From Ruoffia halotolerans (GTDB taxonomy: Bacteria; Bacillota; Bacilli; Lactobacillales; Aerococcaceae), in NCBI RefSeq assembly GCF_014049385.1, contig NZ_JACAOA010000007.1, positions 1-64,000 on the forward strand: a DNA stretch of 64,000 nt, given 5' to 3'. The notes beneath the pieces are model-generated. The model did not search any database, was not told the DNA's origin, and saw only the letters and a program-made list of their open reading frames with translations. This document shows, one piece after another, positions 52,613 to 59,928 of this stretch; position 1 is the stretch's first letter; the number at the start of each line of letters is the position of its first letter. A program made the position numbers and the translations under genes.

Positions 52613-53584
52613 TTACATCTCTGCATAAACTTGTTGCTTAGTAATATTAAAGCTAACTTTATCATCGATATTATATTTTGATACTTCAGATCTAGCAATA
52701 TACGCTTGTAATTCTTTGTTATTATACAAATCTAAAGTAATTATTGCGTAGTGACCAATCAACATGATTTCTTTAATTGTCGCTTTATATTCATAATCAT
52801 TTTCATTTCCAATTGAAATATCTTCTGGTCGTGTAGCAATAACTGAACCGTCATCATTTTCACTGAAATTCATCGTCCCAATAAATGATGCCACATATTT
52901 AGATGCAGGTTTATCATAAATTTCATGCGGTGTTCCAACTTGTGCAATAACACCTTTATCCATAACAACAATACGATCTGAAATTGACATAGCTTCTTCT
53001 TGGTCATGCGTTACAAATACAATTGTTAAATCTAAATTTTGTTTTATGCGCTTAATTTCTGAACGCATTTCTTGACGAATTTTTGCATCTAGTGCAGAGA
53101 ATGGCTCATCAAGTAATAATACTTCCGGTCTAAGTAGTAAACTACGTGCAATAGCAACACGTTGTTGTTGCCCACCTGATAATTGATTTGGGAACTTTTT
53201 CTCTACTCCCGGCATTCTAACTAATGATAAAATCTCAGTGATTTGTTTTTTTATCTCTTTCTTATTGATTTTTCTTAATTTTAAACCAAAGGCTAAGTTT
53301 TCATATACAGTCATATGTGGCCATAAATTATAACTTTGGAATACCATTCCAGTTGGTCTATTTTCTGGCGATAAATCTGTCACATTATTATTATCGATAA
53401 TAATCTCACCAGCAGTCGCTTTATTAAAACCACCTATTGCTCTCAATATTGTTGTTTTTCCACAACCTGAAGGGCCTAAAAGTGTTAGGATTTCACCCTG
53501 GTTAATTGATAAATCAACATTTTTTACACCATCTCCATTATCATAAATAACGCTTAAATCATTAATTTTTACTTTCTCTACCAT
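52613..53584 (-). CDS. ABC transporter ATPase, PotA/FbpC type
   Basis: This 323-residue ATPase has Walker A GPSGCGKTT (33-41), the signature LSGGQQQRVAIARS, Walker B VLLLDEPFSALD and the switch His in FVTHDQEEAM. A short TOBE-like regulatory domain occupies the last 90 residues. It powers the two permeases that flank it. Confidence 0.94.
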   Translation of the reverse strand: MVEKVKINDLSVIYDNGDGVKNVDLSINQGEILTLLGPSGCGKTTILRAIGGFNKATAGEIIIDNNNVTDLSPENRPTGMVFQSYNLWPHMTVYENLAFGLKLRKINKKEIKKQITEILSLVRMPGVEKKFPNQLSGGQQQRVAIARSLLLRPEVLLLDEPFSALDAKIRQEMRSEIKRIKQNLDLTIVFVTHDQEEAMSISDRIVVMDKGVIAQVGTPHEIYDKPASKYVASFIGTMNFSENDDGSVIATRPEDISIGNENDYEYKATIKEIMLIGHYAIITLDLYNNKELQAYIARSEVSKYNIDDKVSFNITKQQVYAEM

Positions 53585-53595
53585 TCAAATCTCTC

Positions 53596-54426
53596 CTATT
53601 TAAGTTTAAATCCTTGTCCTAGTGCATCTGCGCTTAAGTATTTTCTAAACATCCCTATTATTATTACTGAAGGTACCATTAATATTAGGGAGAATACCGC
53701 TCCAGCAGTAAGTGGATAATCTAAAATAACACCGTACATAGCTGTGGACATCGTATTAATATCAGGGAAACCAACTAATAATGTCCCTTGTGCCTCTTCC
53801 ATAGACCCTAAGAAAGTATACACTGAAGCCACTGCAATCCCTGGCATTGCTAAAGGAAGTGATATTTTTCGAAATACTGTAAATGGTGATGCTCCTACAT
53901 CTCTTGCAGCTTCTTCTTGTTGTTTATGAATTGCTCTAAATGATCCAGCTGGAAGCCAAATCATAAACATTAAAGTATTGATAAGATGAACAATGATTAC
54001 TCCAGGCAATGTTCCCATTAGGTCTAAACGATAAAAAATAATTGCCATTGCTACATAAATTCCCATTTTAGGGAATGCATTTGAAATTAAGAAAGTTAGC
54101 ATAAAAAACTTTTTCCCAAAAAAGTTATATCTTGCTATAGCATATGCTGCTGGAATACAAACAAGCAATGAAATAATAGTTGTTAAAGCAGCTACACCAA
54201 ATGATGCAAATATAGAACTCACTAATTGATCTTGTTCAAAAATAAATTCCCACCATCGAAAACCAAATTCTTGTGGAATGACATCTGGGAATCGGTATGT
54301 GTTTGCAAAAGCAATCATAATATTATTAACTAACGGTGTATAAAAGAATAAAAGAAAAATACTGAAGACCACAAAATTCCAAAATTTATGGGCGCCGACA
54401 GCATGATAAAATCTTTTCGGTGACAT
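53596..54426 (-). CDS. ABC permease, spermidine/iron/phosphonate type (second)
   Basis: This 276-residue permease has six helices and the EAA-like loop EEAARDVGASPFTVFRKISLPLAMPG. Encoded directly upstream of the ATPase. Confidence 0.9.
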   Translation of the reverse strand: MSPKRFYHAVGAHKFWNFVVFSIFLLFFYTPLVNNIMIAFANTYRFPDVIPQEFGFRWWEFIFEQDQLVSSIFASFGVAALTTIISLLVCIPAAYAIARYNFFGKKFFMLTFLISNAFPKMGIYVAMAIIFYRLDLMGTLPGVIIVHLINTLMFMIWLPAGSFRAIHKQQEEAARDVGASPFTVFRKISLPLAMPGIAVASVYTFLGSMEEAQGTLLVGFPDINTMSTAMYGVILDYPLTAGAVFSLILMVPSVIIIGMFRKYLSADALGQGFKLK

Positions 54427-54454
54427 GAATCAATTTCCTCCTTGAATAAAATAA

Positions 54455-54483
54455 ATTATGCGTATCAAATAGATACGCATAAT
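54455..54483 (-). other. Intercistronic hairpin after the binding-protein gene
   Basis: A 12-bp perfect stem (54455-54466/54472-54483) is followed on the minus strand by TTATTTTATT. It is probably a partial terminator or mRNA stabiliser giving more binding protein than permease. Confidence 0.82.
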
Positions 54484-54508
54484 AGACTCTCTTTAAGTTA
54501 AACGAATA

Positions 54509-55660
54509 TTATTCTAGCGTTCCAATCTCGTTATCCCAACGTTCATTTAATTGACCGCCAAGTTCACCTAAACTTGTACGACGGAAATTTGATACATCTA
54601 ATTCTTCTAATAATTCAGCATTTGGACTTTCAAATCCTGAAGAATCTACTAAAGGAATAGCTGCCATGTCATCTAATAAGATTTGTTGAGCTTCTTCACT
54701 TAACATGAAGTTTATAAATGCATGAGCACCTTCTTGTTGTGATCCTATTTGAGGTACTGCATATACCATTAAGCTACCTGTAAATGAAGGGTCAATTTGA
54801 GTAATTTTTGTTGTCTCTGGTAAAATTCCTTGATTAATTTGCGAGATAATTTGATCTGCCCAAGCTGGAATCATATCTACTTGTTGGTCAATCAATAAAT
54901 CAATTGTCCCTTGGTTTTTGTTAGGGTAGATTGTTGATCCACCTGATTGATACAATGACGGGTGTAATTCTTCTAACAGTGCAAATCCTTCATCCCATTG
55001 TTCTGCATTCGCAGGGTCGCTCGAAGTCAATGCTTCTTCATCTAAGAAATTATATACAGCAGTTGTTACGAATGAGCTTCCTGCTCCTCCAGAACCTGGA
55101 GTGTTATAAGAAAAACGTCCTGGGTTTTCTTGAATCCAAGTGTATAATTCTTCTGCTGTTGTTGGTACACTTTCAACACGTTCTTCATCATACGCTAAAA
55201 CTACTGTCGTTCCACGGAAAGGCATCAAAAATTCCTGACCTTCAGCTACTTCAGCATTGATATTCTCAAGATTTGGGATTTGAGCCGTATCTAATGGGAC
55301 AAACATTTCTTCTGCAGATAATTCTGCTGTATAAGACACATACTCATCTGCACCCATCTCGATAATGTCATAATCTGTATTTGTTTCACCTGCTAAAGTT
55401 GCTGCTACTAATCTATCTCTTAATCCTTGTGCTCCAGAACCTGATAAGATAAATTGTACTTCTAAATCATATTGCTCACCATAAGAAGAATTATCAAACG
55501 CTTCTTCAAGTGATTCATACACTTGTCGAACGTTATCTGATCCTCCAGCCCATAATGTGATTGTTTCTTTATCTTGTGCTGAAACAGTTGTTGTTGCCAA
55601 TGATCCTACTAATGCTGCGATTCCTGCAACTCCTACTATCTTTTTAAGCATTTTTTTCAA
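54509..55660 (-). CDS. Extracellular solute-binding protein of the ABC/GDPD/PHP operon
   Basis: This 383-residue binding protein is of the iron/spermidine/2-aminoethylphosphonate class (ETITLWAGGSDN at the start of the mature part, FRGTTVVLAYDEERV in the middle). The signal peptide ends VSAQ with no lipobox Cys. The start is TTG at 55660, 8 nt after AGGGGG; an ATG at 55651 is less well spaced. It is first in the operon and preceded by Pho-box-like repeats. Ligand unknown; a phosphodiester is inferred from the hydrolases downstream. Confidence 0.9.
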   Translation of the reverse strand: MKKMLKKIVGVAGIAALVGSLATTTVSAQDKETITLWAGGSDNVRQVYESLEEAFDNSSYGEQYDLEVQFILSGSGAQGLRDRLVAATLAGETNTDYDIIEMGADEYVSYTAELSAEEMFVPLDTAQIPNLENINAEVAEGQEFLMPFRGTTVVLAYDEERVESVPTTAEELYTWIQENPGRFSYNTPGSGGAGSSFVTTAVYNFLDEEALTSSDPANAEQWDEGFALLEELHPSLYQSGGSTIYPNKNQGTIDLLIDQQVDMIPAWADQIISQINQGILPETTKITQIDPSFTGSLMVYAVPQIGSQQEGAHAFINFMLSEEAQQILLDDMAAIPLVDSSGFESPNAELLEELDVSNFRRTSLGELGGQLNERWDNEIGTLE

Positions 55661-55718
55661 TTCAATTTCCCCCTGTTTTTCATTAGTTGTTTAACCATAA
55701 TTGAGATTACCATACGCT

Positions 55719-55789
55719 TGTAAATTTAATATCAAATTTAAGTAAAGTTTGTGTAAATTCCATGACGCCTAATATTAACTTTATGTAAA
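55719..55789 (-). promoter_or_regulatory. Pho-box-like array of TTTACA hexamers at 11-bp spacing
   Basis: On the minus strand, TTTACA-type hexamers lie at 55752-55757 (TTTACA), 55741-55746 (TTTACT), 55730-55735 (TTGATA) and 55719-55724 (TTTACA), all exactly 11 bp apart. A second pair is at 55784-55789 (TTTACA) and 55773-55778 (TTAATA). This is the geometry of Firmicute PhoP boxes. AT-rich DNA makes single matches cheap; the phasing is the evidence. Confidence 0.55.
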
Positions 55790-55879
55790 TAAAACTAAAT
55801 TGCCCACCTAATATTCGGCTAATTGTATCCATAATAAGCGCTTTTATATAAAACTCTGTTTCACCTTTTAAAAAAACTA

Positions 55880-55908
55880 TTGAAATATCTTCTTAATCCC
55901 ATTACACT
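55880..55908 (+). promoter_or_regulatory. Putative brnQ promoter
   Basis: TTGAAA (55880-55885) and TACACT (55903-55908) are 17 bp apart, 40 bp before the start codon. Confidence 0.55.
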
Positions 55909-55947
55909 AGATTTTTATAAAACTATAACAATAGAAGTAGGTATATT

Positions 55948-57306
55948 ATGAAACAACCTAAGTTAACACTTTCATTTAGGGAAACACTTGTTGTTGCTTC
56001 CTTATTATTTGGACTTTTCTTTGGGGCAGGAAATGTAATCTTTCCGGTTTCCCTTGGTCAAGCGGCAGGCGGATCAGTCTGGCCTGCAATCCTAGGCTTT
56101 AACATAACAGCTGTAGGTCTTCCTTTATTAGCAGTGATTTCTATGGGATTATCTCAAAGTGAGTCCGTGATTGATATGTCACAAAAAATATCTAAAGGGT
56201 ACAGTTATTTCTTTACTGTTGCTTTATATTTGACCATCGGCCCATTTTTTGCGACACCACGTTTAGCTACTGTGTCTTATGAAGTCGGACTGTCTACCTT
56301 AATTCCTCAAGAATTTAATACTCTATCTTTATTTATATATTCATTGATTTTTTATTCAATTGTTTTATATTTCTCATTACGTCCTAGTGGGATTTTAGAT
56401 TGGATTGGACGATACTTGAATCCACTTTTCTTAGTTTTACTAACAATTATTCTCATTAGAGCCTTTACTTCCGGTGATCCTTTAATTGGAGGTGCAGCCT
56501 CAGTCGAAACTTATCAAACTGTTCCTTTTTCAACGGGACTGCTTGAAGGTTACAATACGATGGATGGTTTAGCTGGTTTAGCTTTTGGAATTATAATTAT
56601 TAAATCCATTCGTCAAATTGGAGTTACGGAACCGACCCGTTTAGCTTCTGAGACTGTTAAAAGTGGGATTTTTAGTTTAGCGGTCATGGCTTTAATTTAT
56701 CTTTGCCTAGCGCTCTTAGGGACTCAAAGTCTTAATTTTGCGGAAGTTGCTCCTAATGGTGGAGTGGCGATGTCAATAATTACTCAACATTACTTTGGTC
56801 TGTTTGGCCAAATTCTACTTGCAGGTGTGATGGCTGTGGCGTGTTTGAAGACGGCGATTGGACTGGTTGTTGCTTTAGCGGAAACCTTTGCGGACTTGTT
56901 CCCGAGCTTTGTTACTCAACGGGTTTGGACAATCATTGCGACACTGATGGCCTTTTTAGTGGCAAATATTGGCTTAGATTTAATCATCTCGTATTCAACA
57001 CCTGTCTTGATGTTGCTTTACCCATTAGCCATTACTTTAATCCTTTTACATCTACTCGAGCCCGTAATTAAAAGCCAGACAATCTACCGTAGTGTCACAT
57101 TCTTTACATTACTTGCGGCGCTGTTTGATATGGCGGCTGCCTTACCACAGCCTTTATATCAATGGTTCCAAGCAGATATGTTTGTCAATTTTGCAAACTC
57201 ATTCTTGCCTTTCTTTAGTATTGGCTTTGGTTGGGTCGTCCCTGCTTTAATTGGCTTTATTGTCGGTTTAATCCTTACGAAGATGCAACCACAACCAAAT
57301 TATTAG
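55948..57306 (+). CDS. brnQ: Branched-chain amino acid:cation symporter
   Basis: This 452-residue LIVCS-family carrier has 12 helices. FGLFFGAGNVIFPVSLGQAAG at the N-terminus and GPFFATPRLATVSYEVG are signature segments. It imports Ile, Leu and Val with Na+ or H+. It is monocistronic and lacks a leader peptide of the kind seen before the LivJ-like gene. Confidence 0.95.
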   Translation: MKQPKLTLSFRETLVVASLLFGLFFGAGNVIFPVSLGQAAGGSVWPAILGFNITAVGLPLLAVISMGLSQSESVIDMSQKISKGYSYFFTVALYLTIGPFFATPRLATVSYEVGLSTLIPQEFNTLSLFIYSLIFYSIVLYFSLRPSGILDWIGRYLNPLFLVLLTIILIRAFTSGDPLIGGAASVETYQTVPFSTGLLEGYNTMDGLAGLAFGIIIIKSIRQIGVTEPTRLASETVKSGIFSLAVMALIYLCLALLGTQSLNFAEVAPNGGVAMSIITQHYFGLFGQILLAGVMAVACLKTAIGLVVALAETFADLFPSFVTQRVWTIIATLMAFLVANIGLDLIISYSTPVLMLLYPLAITLILLHLLEPVIKSQTIYRSVTFFTLLAALFDMAAALPQPLYQWFQADMFVNFANSFLPFFSIGFGWVVPALIGFIVGLILTKMQPQPNY

Positions 57307-57320
57307 TTCATACACAAAGA

Positions 57321-57368
57321 AACCCCGTCTATACCGTCATTTTCGCGGTATAAACGGGGTTAAATTTT
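57321..57368. terminator. Terminator between brnQ and the secreted-protein gene
   Basis: An AACCCCGT/ACGGGGTT outer stem (57321-57328/57354-57361) and TATACCG/CGGTATA inner stem (57330-57336/57346-57352) precede TAAATTTTTG. Confidence 0.9.
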
Positions 57369-57381
57369 TGTCTATAGATAA

Positions 57382-58137
57382 CTATTTTTCGGTCGGTTCT
57401 GAAATTGAACCTGTCATAACGACTGCTTGCATTGGATCAATGTGTTTCACTTGATAAACTACATTGTCTTCTTGCCAAACAACCGTATTATCTTCGTACG
57501 TCTCGCCTTCTGCTGGGCTTAATCTCACTTGCCCTACGCTCGAAGGTTCAGGTAAGTAGACTTCTTCAAGATATTTAACAACCGATTCTGCTAAAGGTAC
57601 TGGATCTTCTTCATTCATATTATTCGCTTGAATTAACAGACTCCAATTGCCTTCTTGCCAGTTTAAATACGTTGAACCGGCTGCACCTTGCAAGTAGCCC
57701 GTAATATCATAACCTAAATCAACTTCGTCCCCTTGTAAATCTAAGACTTGATTGACTGCTTCAATGGCTGCTTCTTCTGTTTGATAGGTCGTTTTAGTTA
57801 AAGATGCTATCGGTGTTAAACGATTGACTGCAGGGTCATTCACTTCGAAGGGTGTGTCTTCTGCATAATAAAAAATATTGAAGTTATCTTGATCATCTAC
57901 ACCTGTCGTGGCAGCAGTAATGTACTCAGGTAAATCAGTTGTCAGCACATAAGTTGGCAACGTATCTTCAGGATACATCTCAGCTAAGGTTGACACAACT
58001 GATTGCGTATGTTCTTTTGGCGTTTCTGACTCAGCCATAACTATTTGTTCCGTTATACCATATTCCGTATTAGGCATAATTATGTGTGGGAGTGTCAATG
58101 CTGTTACTATTACAACAGATTTAATTAATCGTTTCAT
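57382..58137 (-). CDS. Secreted protein of unknown function
   Basis: I do not recognise a family. The 251-residue product has a signal peptide of about 35 residues (cleavage probably near VMAES) and no cysteine, wall anchor or membrane tail. The mature part is acidic and beta-rich, with YLNWQEGNWSLLIQANN in the middle and a possible second beta domain after residue 200. It is convergent with brnQ and monocistronic. Confidence 0.8.
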   Translation of the reverse strand: MKRLIKSVVIVTALTLPHIIMPNTEYGITEQIVMAESETPKEHTQSVVSTLAEMYPEDTLPTYVLTTDLPEYITAATTGVDDQDNFNIFYYAEDTPFEVNDPAVNRLTPIASLTKTTYQTEEAAIEAVNQVLDLQGDEVDLGYDITGYLQGAAGSTYLNWQEGNWSLLIQANNMNEEDPVPLAESVVKYLEEVYLPEPSSVGQVRLSPAEGETYEDNTVVWQEDNVVYQVKHIDPMQAVVMTGSISEPTEK

Positions 58138-58277
58138 CAGCTTTCGCCTCCTTTAAATTCATTTTACTCCTTCTATTAACAAAGTACTATTGATAACCAC
58201 TCGTACCTATCTATTTTCTATACTAATTCATGATTGTATAGGCTATAGTTACAAAGATTTTTAGCAAATAAATTACT

Positions 58278-58733
58278 TGTATTAGTGTTAATGATGAAAT
58301 ATGTCATGGTTTTCCTTTAGATTACATTCTTCAAAATGGGGATGTCGTCAAAATCGACTTCTGTGTTGATCTAAATAGAGTAATTTCAGATAGTTGTTGG
58401 AAACAGACTGGGAGATATGAGCCATGCGATTCAAACACATGAGGAGTCACATGGTTATGGTGTGGTCAGTGATTTCTTTGCTCATGGTATTGGACCTTCG
58501 ATTCACGAAGAACCAAACTTTCCGCATTATGGATTACCAAGACGTGGCTTACGCCTCAAAGAAGGTATGATATTACTATTGAACCTAAGATTACAACTGG
58601 TACATGGCAGGTTAAGACGGTCTCTAACGGTTGGACTGCACGTACCCGATATGGGAGCTACTGTGCTCAATATGAGCATTCTATTGCAATTACAAAAGAT
58701 CGTCCTGTCATTATGACACTCCAAACAAATTAA
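58278..58733 (+). pseudogene. Degraded methionine aminopeptidase (map) remnant
   Basis: Three pieces of type I methionine aminopeptidase lie in different frames. The first runs ISVNDEICHGFP...LQNGDVVKIDF...VISDSCW. After an internal deletion of about 30 or more codons and a frame change comes GDMSHAIQTHEES...FFAHGIGPSIHEEPNFPHYG...GLRLKEGM. After another frameshift comes TIEPKITTGTW...YEHSIAITKD, ending at a TAA at 58731-58733. The N-terminal 70 or so residues are missing. An intact map gene presumably exists elsewhere. Confidence 0.92.
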
Positions 58734-58779
58734 AAAAGCATTGAATTTGCTCTTCTATTAGAGTGAATTCAATGCTTTT
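58734..58779. terminator. Bidirectional terminator after the map remnant
   Basis: A 14-bp stem (58734-58747/58766-58779) with an inner CTCT/AGAG extension lies between the pseudogene and the DUF937 gene. Confidence 0.9.
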
Positions 58780-58786
58780 AATAATT

Positions 58787-59431
58787 TTATTTGAACATAT
58801 CCAAGACGTTGTCTAATAAACCATCATCCTCTTGTTTTGTATCCGTTGTACCTTTAGACGAATCGTTACCGAATAAGCCACCTAATATTCCACCCATATC
58901 GAAAGAATTTGAATTATTTTTACTATAATTTTTAACCGAATTAGATAGTTGTCCTAGAATGCTTCCTGTTTCTTGTTGAACACCCGTGTTATCTAAGTTC
59001 TTTTCCTTTTTACGGTCAGCAAAATATTTCATCACGATGGGTGCTAAAAGCACTAAAACTTTTTTCACATCTGAAGATGACAAACCAACTGTATTTGAGA
59101 TGCGGTTTGTTACCCCGTCTTTGTTTCCGAAAATATGACCTAAGATATTGTCCCCATCTTGTGGATCTACTTCACTCGACAATTGCTTAATTGATTGATA
59201 CTGGTCGACATCTTCATGTTGTTTTAAGGCAGAGTTAAAATCTTCATTTCCGGCTTTGTCATTCGTATTGCGATTGATTCCATGAAGAATCGCTGGCAGT
59301 CCTAAAGCAGCTACCTTCCTAAAGTCAGATGTACTTAATCCTGCACGATTTGCCAATGTTTCTTGCTCTTCACTTTGATCATTTGAGACAAACATATCAA
59401 ACAAATTTGTAGCTTGATTGAATAAACCCAT
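58787..59431 (-). CDS. DUF937 (YidB-like) protein
   Basis: This protein of about 214 residues has two related helical repeats (ANRAGLSTSDFRKVAALGLPAIL and SNTVGLSSSDVKKVLVLLAPIVM), the DUF937 hallmark. A Gly/Asn/Ser-rich linker near residue 180 and a short C-terminal helix (LLDNVLDMF) follow. Function is unknown. The ATG at 59431 is better spaced from GAGGAG than that at 59437. Confidence 0.88.
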   Translation of the reverse strand: MGLFNQATNLFDMFVSNDQSEEQETLANRAGLSTSDFRKVAALGLPAILHGINRNTNDKAGNEDFNSALKQHEDVDQYQSIKQLSSEVDPQDGDNILGHIFGNKDGVTNRISNTVGLSSSDVKKVLVLLAPIVMKYFADRKKEKNLDNTGVQQETGSILGQLSNSVKNYSKNNSNSFDMGGILGGLFGNDSSKGTTDTKQEDDGLLDNVLDMFK

Positions 59432-59541
59432 ATCCATTCTCCTCTTATATTAATTTGACTTAATTATATGACAAAACTACGATTGAAGCTAATATATTAC
59501 ACTATGACACTAGAATCTCCACTCAAAATAACTGAAGACAC

Positions 59542-59578
59542 AAAAAAAGCACATTCCTACCGAAGTAAAAATGTGCTT
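59542..59578 (-). terminator. Terminator of the tRNA-Lys/tRNA-Thr operon
   Basis: A 9-bp stem (59547-59555/59570-59578) is followed by seven U on the minus strand, 6 bp beyond the tRNA-Thr 3' end. Confidence 0.88.
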
Positions 59579-59584
59579 AAAGTA

Positions 59585-59657
59585 TGCCGGCTAAAGGAGT
59601 TGAACCCTCGACCCTCTGATTACAAATCAGATGCTCTACCAACTGAGCTAAGCCGGC
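59585..59657 (-). tRNA. tRNA-Thr (anticodon TGT)
   Basis: A 73-nt cloverleaf with a 7-bp acceptor stem, TAGCTCAGTTGGTAGAGCA D arm, anticodon TGT and GGTTCAACTCC T arm. CCA is not encoded. Confidence 0.97.
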
Positions 59658-59698
59658 TTGTTCTTTATTAACTAATCACTATTATGATGAGATTAGTA

Positions 59699-59771
59699 TG
59701 ACCCGCGCAGGAATCGAACCTGCGACCCACTGATTAAAAGTCAGTTGCTCTACCGACTGAGCTAGCGAGTC
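59699..59771 (-). tRNA. tRNA-Lys (anticodon TTT)
   Basis: A 73-nt cloverleaf with a 7-bp acceptor stem (one G-U), anticodon TTT in CTTTTAA and GGTTCGATTCC T arm. CCA is not encoded. It is first in a two-tRNA transcript. Confidence 0.97.
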
Positions 59772-59788
59772 GTTTTGACGACCTATAT

Positions 59789-59818
59789 ATAATACGATAT
59801 TTCCATACCTTTTGTCAA
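59789..59818 (-). promoter_or_regulatory. Promoter of the tRNA-Lys/tRNA-Thr operon
   Basis: TTGACA (59813-59818) and TATTAT (59789-59794) are 18 bp apart on the minus strand, about 18 bp before the tRNA-Lys 5' end. Confidence 0.85.
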
Positions 59819-59928
59819 CACTTTTTAAAAAGTTTTTTTATTATTTTTCAAAAACGCGCTGGTTATTGTTATGTCGGGCTTTTGATATATGGTAAACTGA
59901 ATATACAAACAAAAGGATGTGAAAAAAT

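Noticed and set aside
58417-58716. 99-codon frame that looks like a small aminopeptidase
   Set aside because: Only its first half is aminopeptidase-like. Upstream and downstream pieces in other frames show it is part of a frameshifted map remnant.
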